Shown here: positions 33,578 through 44,476 of the stretch, piece by piece
Numbering within the stretch: the stretch's first letter is position 1
Layout: each line of letters begins with the position of its first letter
Assembly: GCF_014651115.1 (NCBI RefSeq)
Contig: NZ_BMWG01000005.1
Span: forward strand, 70,024 to 134,023
Source: Streptomyces inusitatus
GTDB lineage: Bacteria; Actinomycetota; Actinomycetes; Streptomycetales; Streptomycetaceae
Reading direction: 5' to 3'
DNA: 64,000 nt
Program-made: the position numbers and the translations under genes
The notes under the pieces: model-generated
Database searches by the model: none
What the model was told of the DNA's origin: nothing
The model's input: only the letters and a program-made list of their open reading frames with translations

Positions 33578-33994
33578 ATGCGACAGCGCGTGCGTCCGCT
33601 GATCTCGGCCTCCTTGCCGCCGCTGTTGCTGGGCGTGTGGGCGGTCTTCCTGGTGCTCGCGGGGTCCGCCCCCGCCGCCGCCACCGGAGCAGTCGCTTCC
33701 GCCTCTTCCGTGGCACCGGTCGTACCCAACCGCACGGACGCTCCGTCGCGGGCCGCTTCGCTGCGGGCCGAGGTGCGGCGGGCCCCCTCCGCCACCGTCC
33801 AGGAAGTGCTCCCGGCCGACCCGGGCAGCCGTCCGCCCCTGGTGTCCGAGACACCCGGGGCCCCGGCCCCCTTCGCGTACCGGCCGCCGCCGGGCGGCCG
33901 GGAGTCGGCGGGTCCCCGGCAGGAGCGCGCGCCGCCCCGGCCCGTCCACAGCCCGAGGCACACCCGGGCACCGCCCTCCCCCACGAGCAGCTGA
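33578..33994 (+). CDS. Small secreted or membrane-anchored Pro-rich protein of unknown function
   Basis: The 138-residue product has a signal-like N-terminus (RQRVRPLI then a hydrophobic stretch LLLGVWAVFLVLAGSAPAAA, possible cleavage after AAA), followed by a Pro/Ala/Arg-rich low-complexity tail without domains. GGGGGCGGGCGG precedes the ATG. It sits alone before secDF. Codon bias is consistent with a real gene, but no function is recognised. Confidence 0.6.
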   Translation: MRQRVRPLISASLPPLLLGVWAVFLVLAGSAPAAATGAVASASSVAPVVPNRTDAPSRAASLRAEVRRAPSATVQEVLPADPGSRPPLVSETPGAPAPFAYRPPPGGRESAGPRQERAPPRPVHSPRHTRAPPSPTSS

Positions 33995-34120
33995 GGTCTC
34001 TTCGGCGTCCGCCGCCCGTCCCTGTGGCATGTCCACGGGCGCGCCGGCGCGCGATCGCCGCGTCCCTTACGTATCCGCGGCCGCCCCGACGGCGGTCCGC
34101 GTGCTGCCCGTGGAGTTGTC

Positions 34121-36436
34121 ATGTCCTCTCGTGCCACGCTCTGGCGTGCGCTGTTCGCGCTCGTCGTCGTCGCGACATCCCTCTGGGTCACGCTGACCCA
34201 GCCGCCCCGGCTGGGGCTCGATCTGCGGGGTGGCACCCGCATCGTCCTGGAGACCCGGGACTCGCCCACCGTCCGCGCCGACTCGGCGGCCACCGACCGG
34301 ACGATGGAGGTGCTGCGGCAGCGGGTCGACGCGCTCGGGGTCTCCGAACCCTCGCTGGCCCGCTCCGGTGAGCGCCGTATCGTCGTCGAACTGCCCGGGG
34401 TGCAGGATCCGCGCGAGGCCGCCGAGGCCATCGGGCGCACCGCGCAGCTCACCTTCCACGAGGTGCGGGAGGCGACGGCGGGGCCGGAGAAGGCCCCCGC
34501 GAAGGACGGCTCCCGAGTGCTGCCCGACCCCGATGTGCCGGGGAGTTTTCTGAATCTCGCGCCGCCCGCGCTGACGGGCGAGGGCGTCAAGGACGCCGAG
34601 GCGGTGCTCGACAGCCAGAGCGGCCGGGGCTGGCTCGTCGATCTGTCCTTCCGGGGCGGCGGCGAGGAGTGGGCGCGGCTCACCGGCGAGGCGGCCTGCG
34701 CCCCGGCCGGGGACCCGGCGCGACGGGTGGCGATCGTGCTGGACGACGCGATCGTCTCCGCGCCGGGCATGGAGTCCTCGGTGGCCTGCGGATCGGGTAT
34801 CACCGGGGGATCGACCCAGATCACCGGCAGTTTCAGCGCGGCCGAGGCCCGCGACCTGGCCGCACTGGTCAAGGGCGGCGCGCTGCCCGTGCCGGTGACC
34901 GCCGTCGAGCAGAGCGTGGTCGGTCCGACGCTGGGCGCGGACGCGATCCGGGCCAGCGCGATGGCCGCCGTGATCGGGCTGATCTGCACCGGGCTGTTCA
35001 TCATCGCCGTCTACCGGCTGGTCGGAGCGCTCGCCACCGTCGCGCTGGCGCTGTACGGGCTGATCTCGTACGCCGCGATCGTGGCGATGGGCGCGACGCT
35101 GACCCTGCCGGGGCTCGCCGGTTTCGTGCTCGCGATCGGCATCGCGGTGGACGCCAATGTCCTCGTCTTCGAACGCGCCAGGGAGGAGTATCTCCTCGGC
35201 CCGTCCCGGACCGCGCTGCGGAAGAGCGAGCGCTCCGGCGATCTGCGGCGGCCGCTGCGGATCGGCTTCGAGAAGGCGTGGAGCGCGATCACCGACTCCC
35301 ATGTGACGACGCTGATCGCGGCGGGGCTGCTCTTCGTCTTCGCGATCGGTCCGGTCAAGGGCTTCGGGGTGACCCTCGCCGTCGGTGTGCTGGCCTCGCT
35401 GATCTCGGCGATGGTGATCACCCGGCTGCTCGCCGACTGGGCGGTGGCGCGCACCGCGGTCCGCCGGCGGCCGGCGCTGACCGGACTGACCGAGAAGGGG
35501 CGCGTACGGAAGTGGCTGGAGCGCCGGCCGCCCCGGCTGATGCGGCACCGGCGGCGGTGGCTCGGAGTCTGTCTGGGGCTGCTGATGCTGGCGCTCGGCG
35601 GGATCGGGGTGCGCGGTCTGGAGTTCGGTGTGGAGTTCACCGGCGGACGGCAGGTGCTGTACGCGGCCGAGCGGCCGGTGGACGCCGACGCCGCCCGGGC
35701 GGCCGTCTCGGAGGCCGGGTTCCCGCGCGCCGTGGTCCAGACGACGGGCGAGCGGGGCATCACCGTACGCACCGGTGAGCTGAGCAATCAGCAGCAGGAG
35801 GAGATCCGGTCCTCGCTCGGCGAGGTCGCCGGGAAGGTGACCGTGGAGCGGGACGAGAAGATCGGCCCGAGCCTCGGCGACGAGCTGCGCACCCATGCGC
35901 TGATCGCGCTGGCGGTGGCGGTCGCCGCGCAGCTCGTCTATCTCACCGTGCGGTTCCGCTGGACCTTCGCCGCCGCGGCGGTCGCCGCGATGGTGCAGGA
36001 CGTGCTGCTGGTGGTGGGCCTCTTCGCCTGGCTCGGCAAGCCGGTCGACAGTGTGTTCCTCGCGGCGCTGCTGACGGTGGTCGGCTACTCGGTCAACGAC
36101 ACCGTCGTCGTCCTCGACCGGCTGCGTGAGCTGCGGCGGGTGTCCCCGCGCGGCCAGTGGCCGGAGCTGGCGGACCGGGCGATCGCCCAGACCCTGCCCC
36201 GTACGGTGAACACGGGCATGGGCGCGCTCTTCGTGCTGATCGCGCTCGCGTTCCTCGGCGGGGACTCGCTGGCGGACTTCTCCGTCGCGCTCCTGGCGGG
36301 GGTGGTGGCGGGCATCGCCTCCACCGTCTTCACCGCGATGCCCCTGGCCGTGGGCCTCCAGCACCGCTGGCCCGACCGCCCCCGCACCCGGGCGGACCGT
36401 CCGCGCGACCGCAGCGGCACGGGCGCGGTGGTCTAG
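34121..36436 (+). CDS. secDF: SecDF protein-export membrane protein (fused SecD-SecF)
   Basis: The 771-residue fusion assists Sec translocation using the proton gradient. The SecD half has LGLDLRGGTRIVLET, RQRVDALGVSEPS, a P1-type head domain and TM4 region GFVLAIGIAVDANVLVFERAREE. The SecF half has FGVEFTGGRQVLY, VTVERDEKIGPSLGDELR, and VVGYSVNDTVVVLDRLRE. Both conserved Asp residues of the proton path (AVDANV, SVNDTV) are present. Streptomyces normally also have separate secD and secF, so this is probably an accessory copy. A 14-bp terminator follows. Confidence 0.93.
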   Translation: MSSRATLWRALFALVVVATSLWVTLTQPPRLGLDLRGGTRIVLETRDSPTVRADSAATDRTMEVLRQRVDALGVSEPSLARSGERRIVVELPGVQDPREAAEAIGRTAQLTFHEVREATAGPEKAPAKDGSRVLPDPDVPGSFLNLAPPALTGEGVKDAEAVLDSQSGRGWLVDLSFRGGGEEWARLTGEAACAPAGDPARRVAIVLDDAIVSAPGMESSVACGSGITGGSTQITGSFSAAEARDLAALVKGGALPVPVTAVEQSVVGPTLGADAIRASAMAAVIGLICTGLFIIAVYRLVGALATVALALYGLISYAAIVAMGATLTLPGLAGFVLAIGIAVDANVLVFERAREEYLLGPSRTALRKSERSGDLRRPLRIGFEKAWSAITDSHVTTLIAAGLLFVFAIGPVKGFGVTLAVGVLASLISAMVITRLLADWAVARTAVRRRPALTGLTEKGRVRKWLERRPPRLMRHRRRWLGVCLGLLMLALGGIGVRGLEFGVEFTGGRQVLYAAERPVDADAARAAVSEAGFPRAVVQTTGERGITVRTGELSNQQQEEIRSSLGEVAGKVTVERDEKIGPSLGDELRTHALIALAVAVAAQLVYLTVRFRWTFAAAAVAAMVQDVLLVVGLFAWLGKPVDSVFLAALLTVVGYSVNDTVVVLDRLRELRRVSPRGQWPELADRAIAQTLPRTVNTGMGALFVLIALAFLGGDSLADFSVALLAGVVAGIASTVFTAMPLAVGLQHRWPDRPRTRADRPRDRSGTGAVV

Positions 36437-36457
36437 GCGACGGCGGAACGGTGCCAC

Positions 36458-36492
36458 GACGCGGCCCGGGGATGTACGCCCCGGGCCGCGTC
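36458..36492 (+). terminator. Strong hairpin terminator after secDF
   Basis: GACGCGGCCCGGGG (36458-36471) and CCCCGGGCCGCGTC (36479-36492) are perfect 14-bp arms with a 7-nt loop, 20 bp after the secDF stop. Confidence 0.85.
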
Positions 36493-36554
36493 GGGTTCCG
36501 CGTCGGGTTCCGCGTCGGGTTCCGCGTCGGGTTCCGCGTCGGGTTCCGCGTCGG
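36488..36554. repeat. 12-bp tandem repeat, about 5.6 copies
   Basis: GCGTCGGGTTCC is repeated perfectly five times (36488-36547), followed by a partial copy. The first unit overlaps the right arm of the secDF terminator. It is non-coding, between convergent genes. Perfect identity suggests recent slippage expansion. Confidence 0.85.
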
Positions 36555-36596
36555 CCGGTCATACCTGAACTGGTCGGCCCGAGCCCGGATCCCGAT

Positions 36597-37547
36597 TCAG
36601 GCCAGTTCGCCCCAGGGAGCCGGCGGTCCCGAGGCGAAAAAGCGCAGAAGCCCCAGGAGCCGTCCGGCCGGAGGCGCGGTCCAGTGACGCTCCCCGGGCT
36701 TCGGCACGGGATCCGGCAGACGGCCGAGGGCCCAGACGAGGTGGAACCAGAGCACCCGCGCCTCCCAGGAGTGGGCGCTGTCCGGGGTCTCTTCGCCGGC
36801 TTCCCGCCGATAGCCGTCGAGCAGCGCCGGGACGAGGGACAGCGGGGTCTTGGCGAACTCGGTCGCGGGGTCCGCCCATTGGGCGTCGCCCCAGTCGACG
36901 ATGCCGGTGAGTTCGCCCTCGCCCGGGGAGACGAGCAGATTCTGCGGGGCGATGTCGCCGTGCACCAGAACCTGCCGCGAATCGGCGGGAAGGCGCTCCG
37001 CCAGCCGGTCGAACCACCCATTGAGCCAGCGCGCGGCCCCGGCGTCGAGCCACCCTTCCGCCAGCAGTCGGCCCACCAGCGCCCAGGGGTCTCCCCCGCC
37101 GCCGTCGTCCGCGGGCAAGGTCTCCAGGCCCGCCGGCGTCTCCGGGGAGACCCGGTGCAGCTTGGCCAGTTCCCGCCCCACTTGGCGGTGGACGCGTTCC
37201 GCCTGTGCCGCGGGGAGTTCGACCTGCGCGAGATCCACCCCGGGGGCCCGGGTCATCACCATGTAGGGCACCTCGACCACCGAGCAGGTGTCGTCGAAGG
37301 CGACGATGTCCGGGGCGCGTACACCGGCGCTCCGCGCGACGGGAATGACCATGGCCTCTTTGACCAGGTCGGGCAGGAACTCCTTCGTCCGGGGAATCCT
37401 CAGCACCAGTTCGTCGCCCAGCGGATACACCCGGTTGGCGACCCCCGACGGCATCGGCCGCACCCCCTCGGCGGTGCTCCCGTGCCGGGCGGCGATGGCG
37501 GCCAGTGTCTCGTCGCTCGTCTCGTACTTCTCCGTGTCCTTCTCCAT
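36597..37547 (-). CDS. Aminoglycoside phosphotransferase (APH)-family kinase
   Basis: This 316-residue kinase-fold protein has GVANRVYPLGDELVLRIPRT, catalytic loop VLVHGDIAPQNLLV and the metal-binding IVDWGDAQWADPATEF. The APH family phosphorylates antibiotics, sugars, homoserine or choline; the substrate here is unknown. I chose ATG 37547; a GTG at 37565 in the same frame is possible, and neither has a clear ribosome binding site. Confidence 0.82.
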   Translation of the reverse strand: MEKDTEKYETSDETLAAIAARHGSTAEGVRPMPSGVANRVYPLGDELVLRIPRTKEFLPDLVKEAMVIPVARSAGVRAPDIVAFDDTCSVVEVPYMVMTRAPGVDLAQVELPAAQAERVHRQVGRELAKLHRVSPETPAGLETLPADDGGGGDPWALVGRLLAEGWLDAGAARWLNGWFDRLAERLPADSRQVLVHGDIAPQNLLVSPGEGELTGIVDWGDAQWADPATEFAKTPLSLVPALLDGYRREAGEETPDSAHSWEARVLWFHLVWALGRLPDPVPKPGERHWTAPPAGRLLGLLRFFASGPPAPWGELA

Positions 37548-37584
37548 GATCGAGCATGCTGACACGGCCCGGCGCCGCCCGGCC

Positions 37585-37628
37585 CGAGCCCGGCCCGGGC
37601 CCGGCCCGAGCCCGGCCCGGGCCCGGCC
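37585..37628. repeat. 22-bp tandem repeat made of nested palindromes
   Basis: The unit CGAGCCCGGCCCGGGCCC plus GGCC occurs twice in perfect tandem (37585-37606, 37607-37628), inside a longer all-G/C tract. The sequence can fold into several alternative hairpins and probably terminates the GNAT transcript while forming part of the phosphotransferase leader. Confidence 0.75.
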
Positions 37629-37689
37629 CGGCCCGCCGTGCCGTGCGCGGCCCGTGCGGCGGCGGTCGAGGGCGCCGCACAGGGCCGGA

Positions 37690-38163
37690 TCAGCCGTCGG
37701 CGCCGACCGGGAAGATCAGTTCGGGACGGTCCCAGGCCACCGCGGGCGGGTTCGCCGGGCAGGTTCCGGTTCGCCGCGCGCCGACGCTCAGATAGAAGTG
37801 CTCGGCCGGCGGGTGGGAGATCACCCGTACGGAGTCGAGCCCGGCGCGGCGGGCCTCGCCGAGCATGTGGCCGACGAGCCGGCGGCCGATGCCGAGGCCC
37901 TGGGCCCGGTCGGCGACGAACATCAGATCCAGCTCCGGCGGGCTCAGCACCAGGGCGTAGAAACCGAGCAGCGCCCCGTCCCCGGCCACGGCCGCGTACA
38001 CCGGGTGGGCCTCGATGTAGTCGGGGCCCACCCGGTACCCGGCGACCATCGCGGCGTACGGACCCTCATAGGCGCGTGAGCCGCGCACCAGGGCGGTGAG
38101 GCGCTTGGCGTCCTTGGCCGTCGCCCGGCGGATCCGCACCGCCTCGGTCATACGTGAACTCAT
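37690..38163 (-). CDS. GNAT-family N-acetyltransferase
   Basis: About 157 residues with the acetyl-CoA-binding motif A region DLMFVADRAQGLGIGRRLVG and strand VRVISHPPAEHFYLSVGAR. The start is either ATG 38163 (MSSRMTEAV) or ATG 38151; the latter has GAG 7 nt upstream. The substrate is unknown. It runs in the same direction as the VOC gene upstream but is separated by about 60 bp. Confidence 0.85.
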   Translation of the reverse strand: MSSRMTEAVRIRRATAKDAKRLTALVRGSRAYEGPYAAMVAGYRVGPDYIEAHPVYAAVAGDGALLGFYALVLSPPELDLMFVADRAQGLGIGRRLVGHMLGEARRAGLDSVRVISHPPAEHFYLSVGARRTGTCPANPPAVAWDRPELIFPVGADG

Positions 38164-38220
38164 GGAGTGAGTATTACATCCGCTGGCCACTCCGAGGGGT
38201 GCTCCAAGGGTTCACTTCAC

Positions 38221-38607
38221 TCACTCCACGGGGGCGAGGAACAGGCAGAAGGGGTGCCCGGCGGGGTCCAGCAGCACACGGACATCGCTCTGCGGCTGCG
38301 CGACGGCCTCGGTGGCACCGAGTGAGACCGCGTGCCGGACGGCCGGACCGAGGTCGTCGACGCGGATGTCCAGATGCAGCATCTTCTGCTGCGCCCCCGG
38401 TTCCTCGGGCCAGAGCGGCGGCTCATACTCCGGTTCGCCCTGGAGGGAGAGACCGAGAGCGCCGTCGGGGGAGCGCAGATGGACCCAGTCGGGCTCGCTG
38501 GCCTTCACCTCCCAGCCGAGGAGCCGTGCGTAGAAATCGCCGAGGGCGTGGGCGTCCTGGCAGTCGATGACCAGGCTCGCCAGAGTGAAGTGCGGGGTGG
38601 TGGTCAT
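38221..38607 (-). CDS. VOC-superfamily (glyoxalase/bleomycin-resistance-like) protein
   Basis: The 128-residue protein has two beta-alpha-beta-beta-beta units of the VOC fold: FTLASLVIDCQDAHALGDFY, LLGWEVKASEPDW, LHLDIRVDDLGPAVRHAVSL and VLLDPAGHPFCLFL. Members are dioxygenases, lyases or antibiotic-binding proteins. The single-domain form with a PxGHPFCLF end is common in actinobacteria. ATG 38607 has GGAGAGG upstream. Confidence 0.86.
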   Translation of the reverse strand: MTTTPHFTLASLVIDCQDAHALGDFYARLLGWEVKASEPDWVHLRSPDGALGLSLQGEPEYEPPLWPEEPGAQQKMLHLDIRVDDLGPAVRHAVSLGATEAVAQPQSDVRVLLDPAGHPFCLFLAPVE

Positions 38608-38766
38608 GGCCTCTCCTTGTCCGGTGGAATTTCCGTCGGCACGCCGGTCCTTCGGGGCGGCCGCCCCGACAGGCTGCCAGAAGCGGGTCTGGCGCGCGGC
38701 GCGGATACGCGGTGGAATGTGCGCGCGCCCCCGCGTGATCGTTCACCTTCCGGATCTGGAGGCACG

Positions 38767-40680
38767 ATGGCGAGAAGCTCCGCGTCACACCCGACCCGTG
38801 CGGTACGGAGGCTGGGGGTGCCCGCGCTGGCGCTCTGTCTCCTCGGGGCGCTGCCCGCGCCCGCCGTCGCCCGGCCGGCCCCCGCCCCGGCGCTCAGCGT
38901 CACGGACGGAAGCACCCAGCCCGTATTCTCCCGCGCCGACGCCGTGTCCCAGCTGGTGGACGTGGAGACGGAGGCGGACAGCGACGAGGACGGCCGGCGG
39001 GACACCGTACGGATGCGGATCCTGCGGCCCAAGGAGACCGGCGACGGGCTGAAGGTGGCCACGATCATCGAGGCCAGCCCCTACTGGGGCGGCGGCAACG
39101 ACGTTCCGTTCCACCCCGTGGACATCGACGAGGACGGGCTTCCGCCGCAGCACGGCGTCGGTCCGGAGACGGCGCGGCTGCCGGGGCTGGTCAGCCCGTC
39201 GGCCCCGTTCTCCGGGTACAACGACAACTACTTCCTGCCGCGCGGCTACGCGGTCGCCCAGCTCGACAGCGTGGGCACCGGCGGTTCGACCGGCTGCCCC
39301 AGCTCCGGCGGGCGCGCGGAGACGCTCGGCGCGAAGGCCGCCGTGGACTGGCTGAACGGCCGGGCCCGGGGCTGGGACCCGGACGGCCGGCCCGCCCGCG
39401 CCTCCTGGTCGACGGGCGACACGGCCATGATGGGGGTCTCGTACAACGGCACGCTGCCGACCGCCGTCGCGTCCACCGGGGTCGAGGGGCTGAAGGCGAT
39501 CGTGCCGATCTCCGGCATCTCCTCCTGGTACGACTACTACCGGGCGAACGGCGGGGTGGTGGCCCCCGGCGGCTATCAGGGCGAGGACGCGGACATCCTC
39601 GCCAAGGGCGTGTACAGCCGGACCGACCGGGAGATCTGCGGGCCGGTGCTGGACCGGCTGACGGCCGAGCAGGGGCGCGGGACCGGTGACTGGAGCCGGT
39701 TCTGGGCCGAGCGGGACTATCTGAAGGACGCGCACAGGATCACGGCCGGGGTGTTCGCCGTGCACGGCGGCAACGACTGGAATGTGAAGACCCAGCACTT
39801 CGGCCAATTGTGGGAGGCGCTGAAGGAACACGACGTGCCGCGCCGGATGTGGCTGCACCAGGCCGGGCACAACAACCCGATGCCTTTGCGGATGGAGGAG
39901 TGGCTGCGGCAGCTGCACATGTGGTTCGACCACTGGCTGTACGGCCTGGAGAACGGGGCCCTGGACGCCGCGCCGGTGGAGGTCGAGCAGGCGGACTTCA
40001 GCTGGCGGCGGCAGTCCGACTGGCCGGCCCGCTCCACCCGGGAGCTGGCGCTGCGGCTGAATCCGGACGGGCTGGGGGCGCGGCCGGGGCGGGCGGTCCA
40101 GCAGTCGATGACGGACGCCGGCCGCACCGTGAGGGCGGAGACGCTGGTGGCCGACCCCGGCTCCGCGCACCCCAACCGGCTCGCCTACACCACCGGTCCG
40201 CTCACGGAGGACCTCCGGGTCAACGGCGTCCCCCGGGTCTCCGTGCGGGCCTCGCTGGACGGTTCCTCTCCCTATGTGACGGCGCTGCTGGTGGACTACG
40301 GCCGGGACACCCGGGCGGTGGCGGGCACCGTGCCCGACGGCTCCCCGCCGGTCTGTTACGGACAGGGCGTGCCCGGCGACACCGGCTGCGCCCAGCGCAC
40401 CCTGCACCGCACGGAGACCGCCGACTTCAAGATCGTCTCTCGTGGCTGGGCGGACCTCCGCAACCGGCACTCCATCGAGCGGCAGAGCCCGGTGACGGAG
40501 GGGCGTGAGTACCGGCTGCGCTTCGGGATGCAGCCGCAGGAGTACGTCTTCAAGAAGGGGCACCGGCTGGGCGTGGTACTGATCTCGACCGACCACGACT
40601 TCACCCTGCGCCACCCGGCCGGCACCCGGCTGACCGTGCGGACCGGGGTGAGCGCGGTGACACTGCCGGTGGTCCGCTGA
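38767..40680 (+). CDS. Secreted X-Pro dipeptidyl-peptidase (S15 family)
   Basis: This 637-residue secreted serine peptidase begins with a signal peptide (ALALCLLGALPAPAVARPAP). The alpha/beta-hydrolase core has nucleophile motif MMGVSYNGTLP, WDP-type segments and the catalytic His in HQAGHNNP. The C-terminal jelly-roll X-Pro domain ends GTRLTVRTGVSAVTLPVV. It releases Xaa-Pro dipeptides from extracellular peptides. No ribosome binding site is strong at ATG 38767 (GGAGG at 38758-38762). A terminator follows. Confidence 0.9.
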   Translation: MARSSASHPTRAVRRLGVPALALCLLGALPAPAVARPAPAPALSVTDGSTQPVFSRADAVSQLVDVETEADSDEDGRRDTVRMRILRPKETGDGLKVATIIEASPYWGGGNDVPFHPVDIDEDGLPPQHGVGPETARLPGLVSPSAPFSGYNDNYFLPRGYAVAQLDSVGTGGSTGCPSSGGRAETLGAKAAVDWLNGRARGWDPDGRPARASWSTGDTAMMGVSYNGTLPTAVASTGVEGLKAIVPISGISSWYDYYRANGGVVAPGGYQGEDADILAKGVYSRTDREICGPVLDRLTAEQGRGTGDWSRFWAERDYLKDAHRITAGVFAVHGGNDWNVKTQHFGQLWEALKEHDVPRRMWLHQAGHNNPMPLRMEEWLRQLHMWFDHWLYGLENGALDAAPVEVEQADFSWRRQSDWPARSTRELALRLNPDGLGARPGRAVQQSMTDAGRTVRAETLVADPGSAHPNRLAYTTGPLTEDLRVNGVPRVSVRASLDGSSPYVTALLVDYGRDTRAVAGTVPDGSPPVCYGQGVPGDTGCAQRTLHRTETADFKIVSRGWADLRNRHSIERQSPVTEGREYRLRFGMQPQEYVFKKGHRLGVVLISTDHDFTLRHPAGTRLTVRTGVSAVTLPVVR

Positions 40681-40692
40681 CCCGCCGCCCCT

Positions 40693-40716
40693 CCGGCCCG
40701 GGCAGACGCGGGCCGG
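40693..40716. terminator. Bidirectional terminator between peptidase and siderophore-interacting protein
   Basis: CCGGCCCG (40693-40700) and CGGGCCGG (40709-40716) form an 8-bp stem between two convergent genes. Confidence 0.65.
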
Positions 40717-40725
40717 GCCGGGGTG

Positions 40726-41451
40726 TCAGGCCGCGCGCCAGTAACCGAGGGCGCTGACGCGCTCCTTGGGGAGGGCGAGCTCCTTGCGGGCGTACGAGGT
40801 GAGGGAGCGGGTCGTCGCCGTGTCGCAGGCGATCCAGAGGTACGCGCCGGCCGGGTCGTCCAGCAGGGCGGGCAGCGCCGACCTCACCTCGGCGACCAGA
40901 TGGGCTCCGCCGTCCCGGCGCGGGACGCGGCGCAGTTCGTGGTGGTGCGCGTCCAGCCGCAGCGGCAGCCGCAGGTCCGAGTCGTGGCTGGTCTCGAACC
41001 AGATCGTGGCGGGCACTCCGGGCAGCGCCCCGAGAAGCGAGTTGATCGCCGGCAGGGACGCCGGGTCGCCGACGACGAAGAGCCGGGCCGGGGCCGGAGA
41101 GGGCGCGGTGAACCCGGTGCCCTGGAGGGTGGCCTGCACGGTGTCGCCCGCGCGCGCCGCCCGGGCCCAGTCGCCCGCGCGCCCGCCGTGGAGGGCGAAC
41201 TCGATGCTGAAGGTGCCCGCCTCCGGGTCGGGGTCGACCAGGGTGTAGGCACGCTGATGAGGCTTGGTGCCGTTGTCGAACCAGACCCGGACCCACATCG
41301 TGGGGTGCACCCCGGTCCGGGCGAGCATCCCGCCGTCGGAGAAGTGGACGCGCAGGAAGTGTTCGGTGACCTCTTCGCTCCCGGTCACGGTGAAGACGAA
41401 GTCCTTGCCGCGCATCAGTTTGAGTACGACGCCCTCCCAGCCATGACCCAC
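40726..41451 (-). CDS. Siderophore-interacting protein (ferric-siderophore reductase, SIP/ViuB family)
   Basis: The 241-residue flavoenzyme releases iron from imported ferric siderophores by reduction in the cytoplasm. It has the FAD-binding RAYTLVD, FALHGGRAGDWARAARAGD (phosphate-binding region), LFVVGDPASLPAINSLL and the C-terminal LSALGYWR-type ending. GTG 41451 has GGGGAGGGG 6 nt upstream, which decides the start; the frame stays open through the iron box, but those residues are not family-like. An iron box lies about 55 bp upstream. Confidence 0.92.
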   Translation of the reverse strand: MGHGWEGVVLKLMRGKDFVFTVTGSEEVTEHFLRVHFSDGGMLARTGVHPTMWVRVWFDNGTKPHQRAYTLVDPDPEAGTFSIEFALHGGRAGDWARAARAGDTVQATLQGTGFTAPSPAPARLFVVGDPASLPAINSLLGALPGVPATIWFETSHDSDLRLPLRLDAHHHELRRVPRRDGGAHLVAEVRSALPALLDDPAGAYLWIACDTATTRSLTSYARKELALPKERVSALGYWRAA

Positions 41452-41503
41452 GACAAACCCCTCCCCATCGGCCCGGTTCATCCACCGAACATCCCATATA
41501 AAT

Positions 41504-41522
41504 TTAGGCAAGCCTAACCTAA
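41504..41522 (-). promoter_or_regulatory. Iron box (19 bp, DmdR/IdeR type)
   Basis: TTAGGCAAGCCTAACCTAA closely matches the 19-bp actinobacterial iron box. It lies between the siderophore-interacting protein gene and the 3' end of the DNA ligase gene, and should repress the former in iron-rich conditions, in parallel with the importer at 1.3 kb. Confidence 0.9.
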
Positions 41523-41538
41523 ATTGGCCGGATGGGGA

Positions 41539-44476
<2,938 letters not shown>

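Noticed and set aside
36488..36554. Possible CRISPR-like array
   Set aside because: The 12-bp units are directly adjacent with no spacers, so this is a simple tandem repeat.
34067..37021. A 984-codon minus-strand frame opposite secDF
   Set aside because: It lies antisense to the well-supported SecDF gene, with biased Arg/Pro/His composition and no recognisable motif.
41452..41511. N-terminal extension of the siderophore-interacting protein
   Set aside because: It would run into the iron box and lacks a ribosome binding site, whereas GTG 41451 has GGGGAGGGG at ideal spacing.
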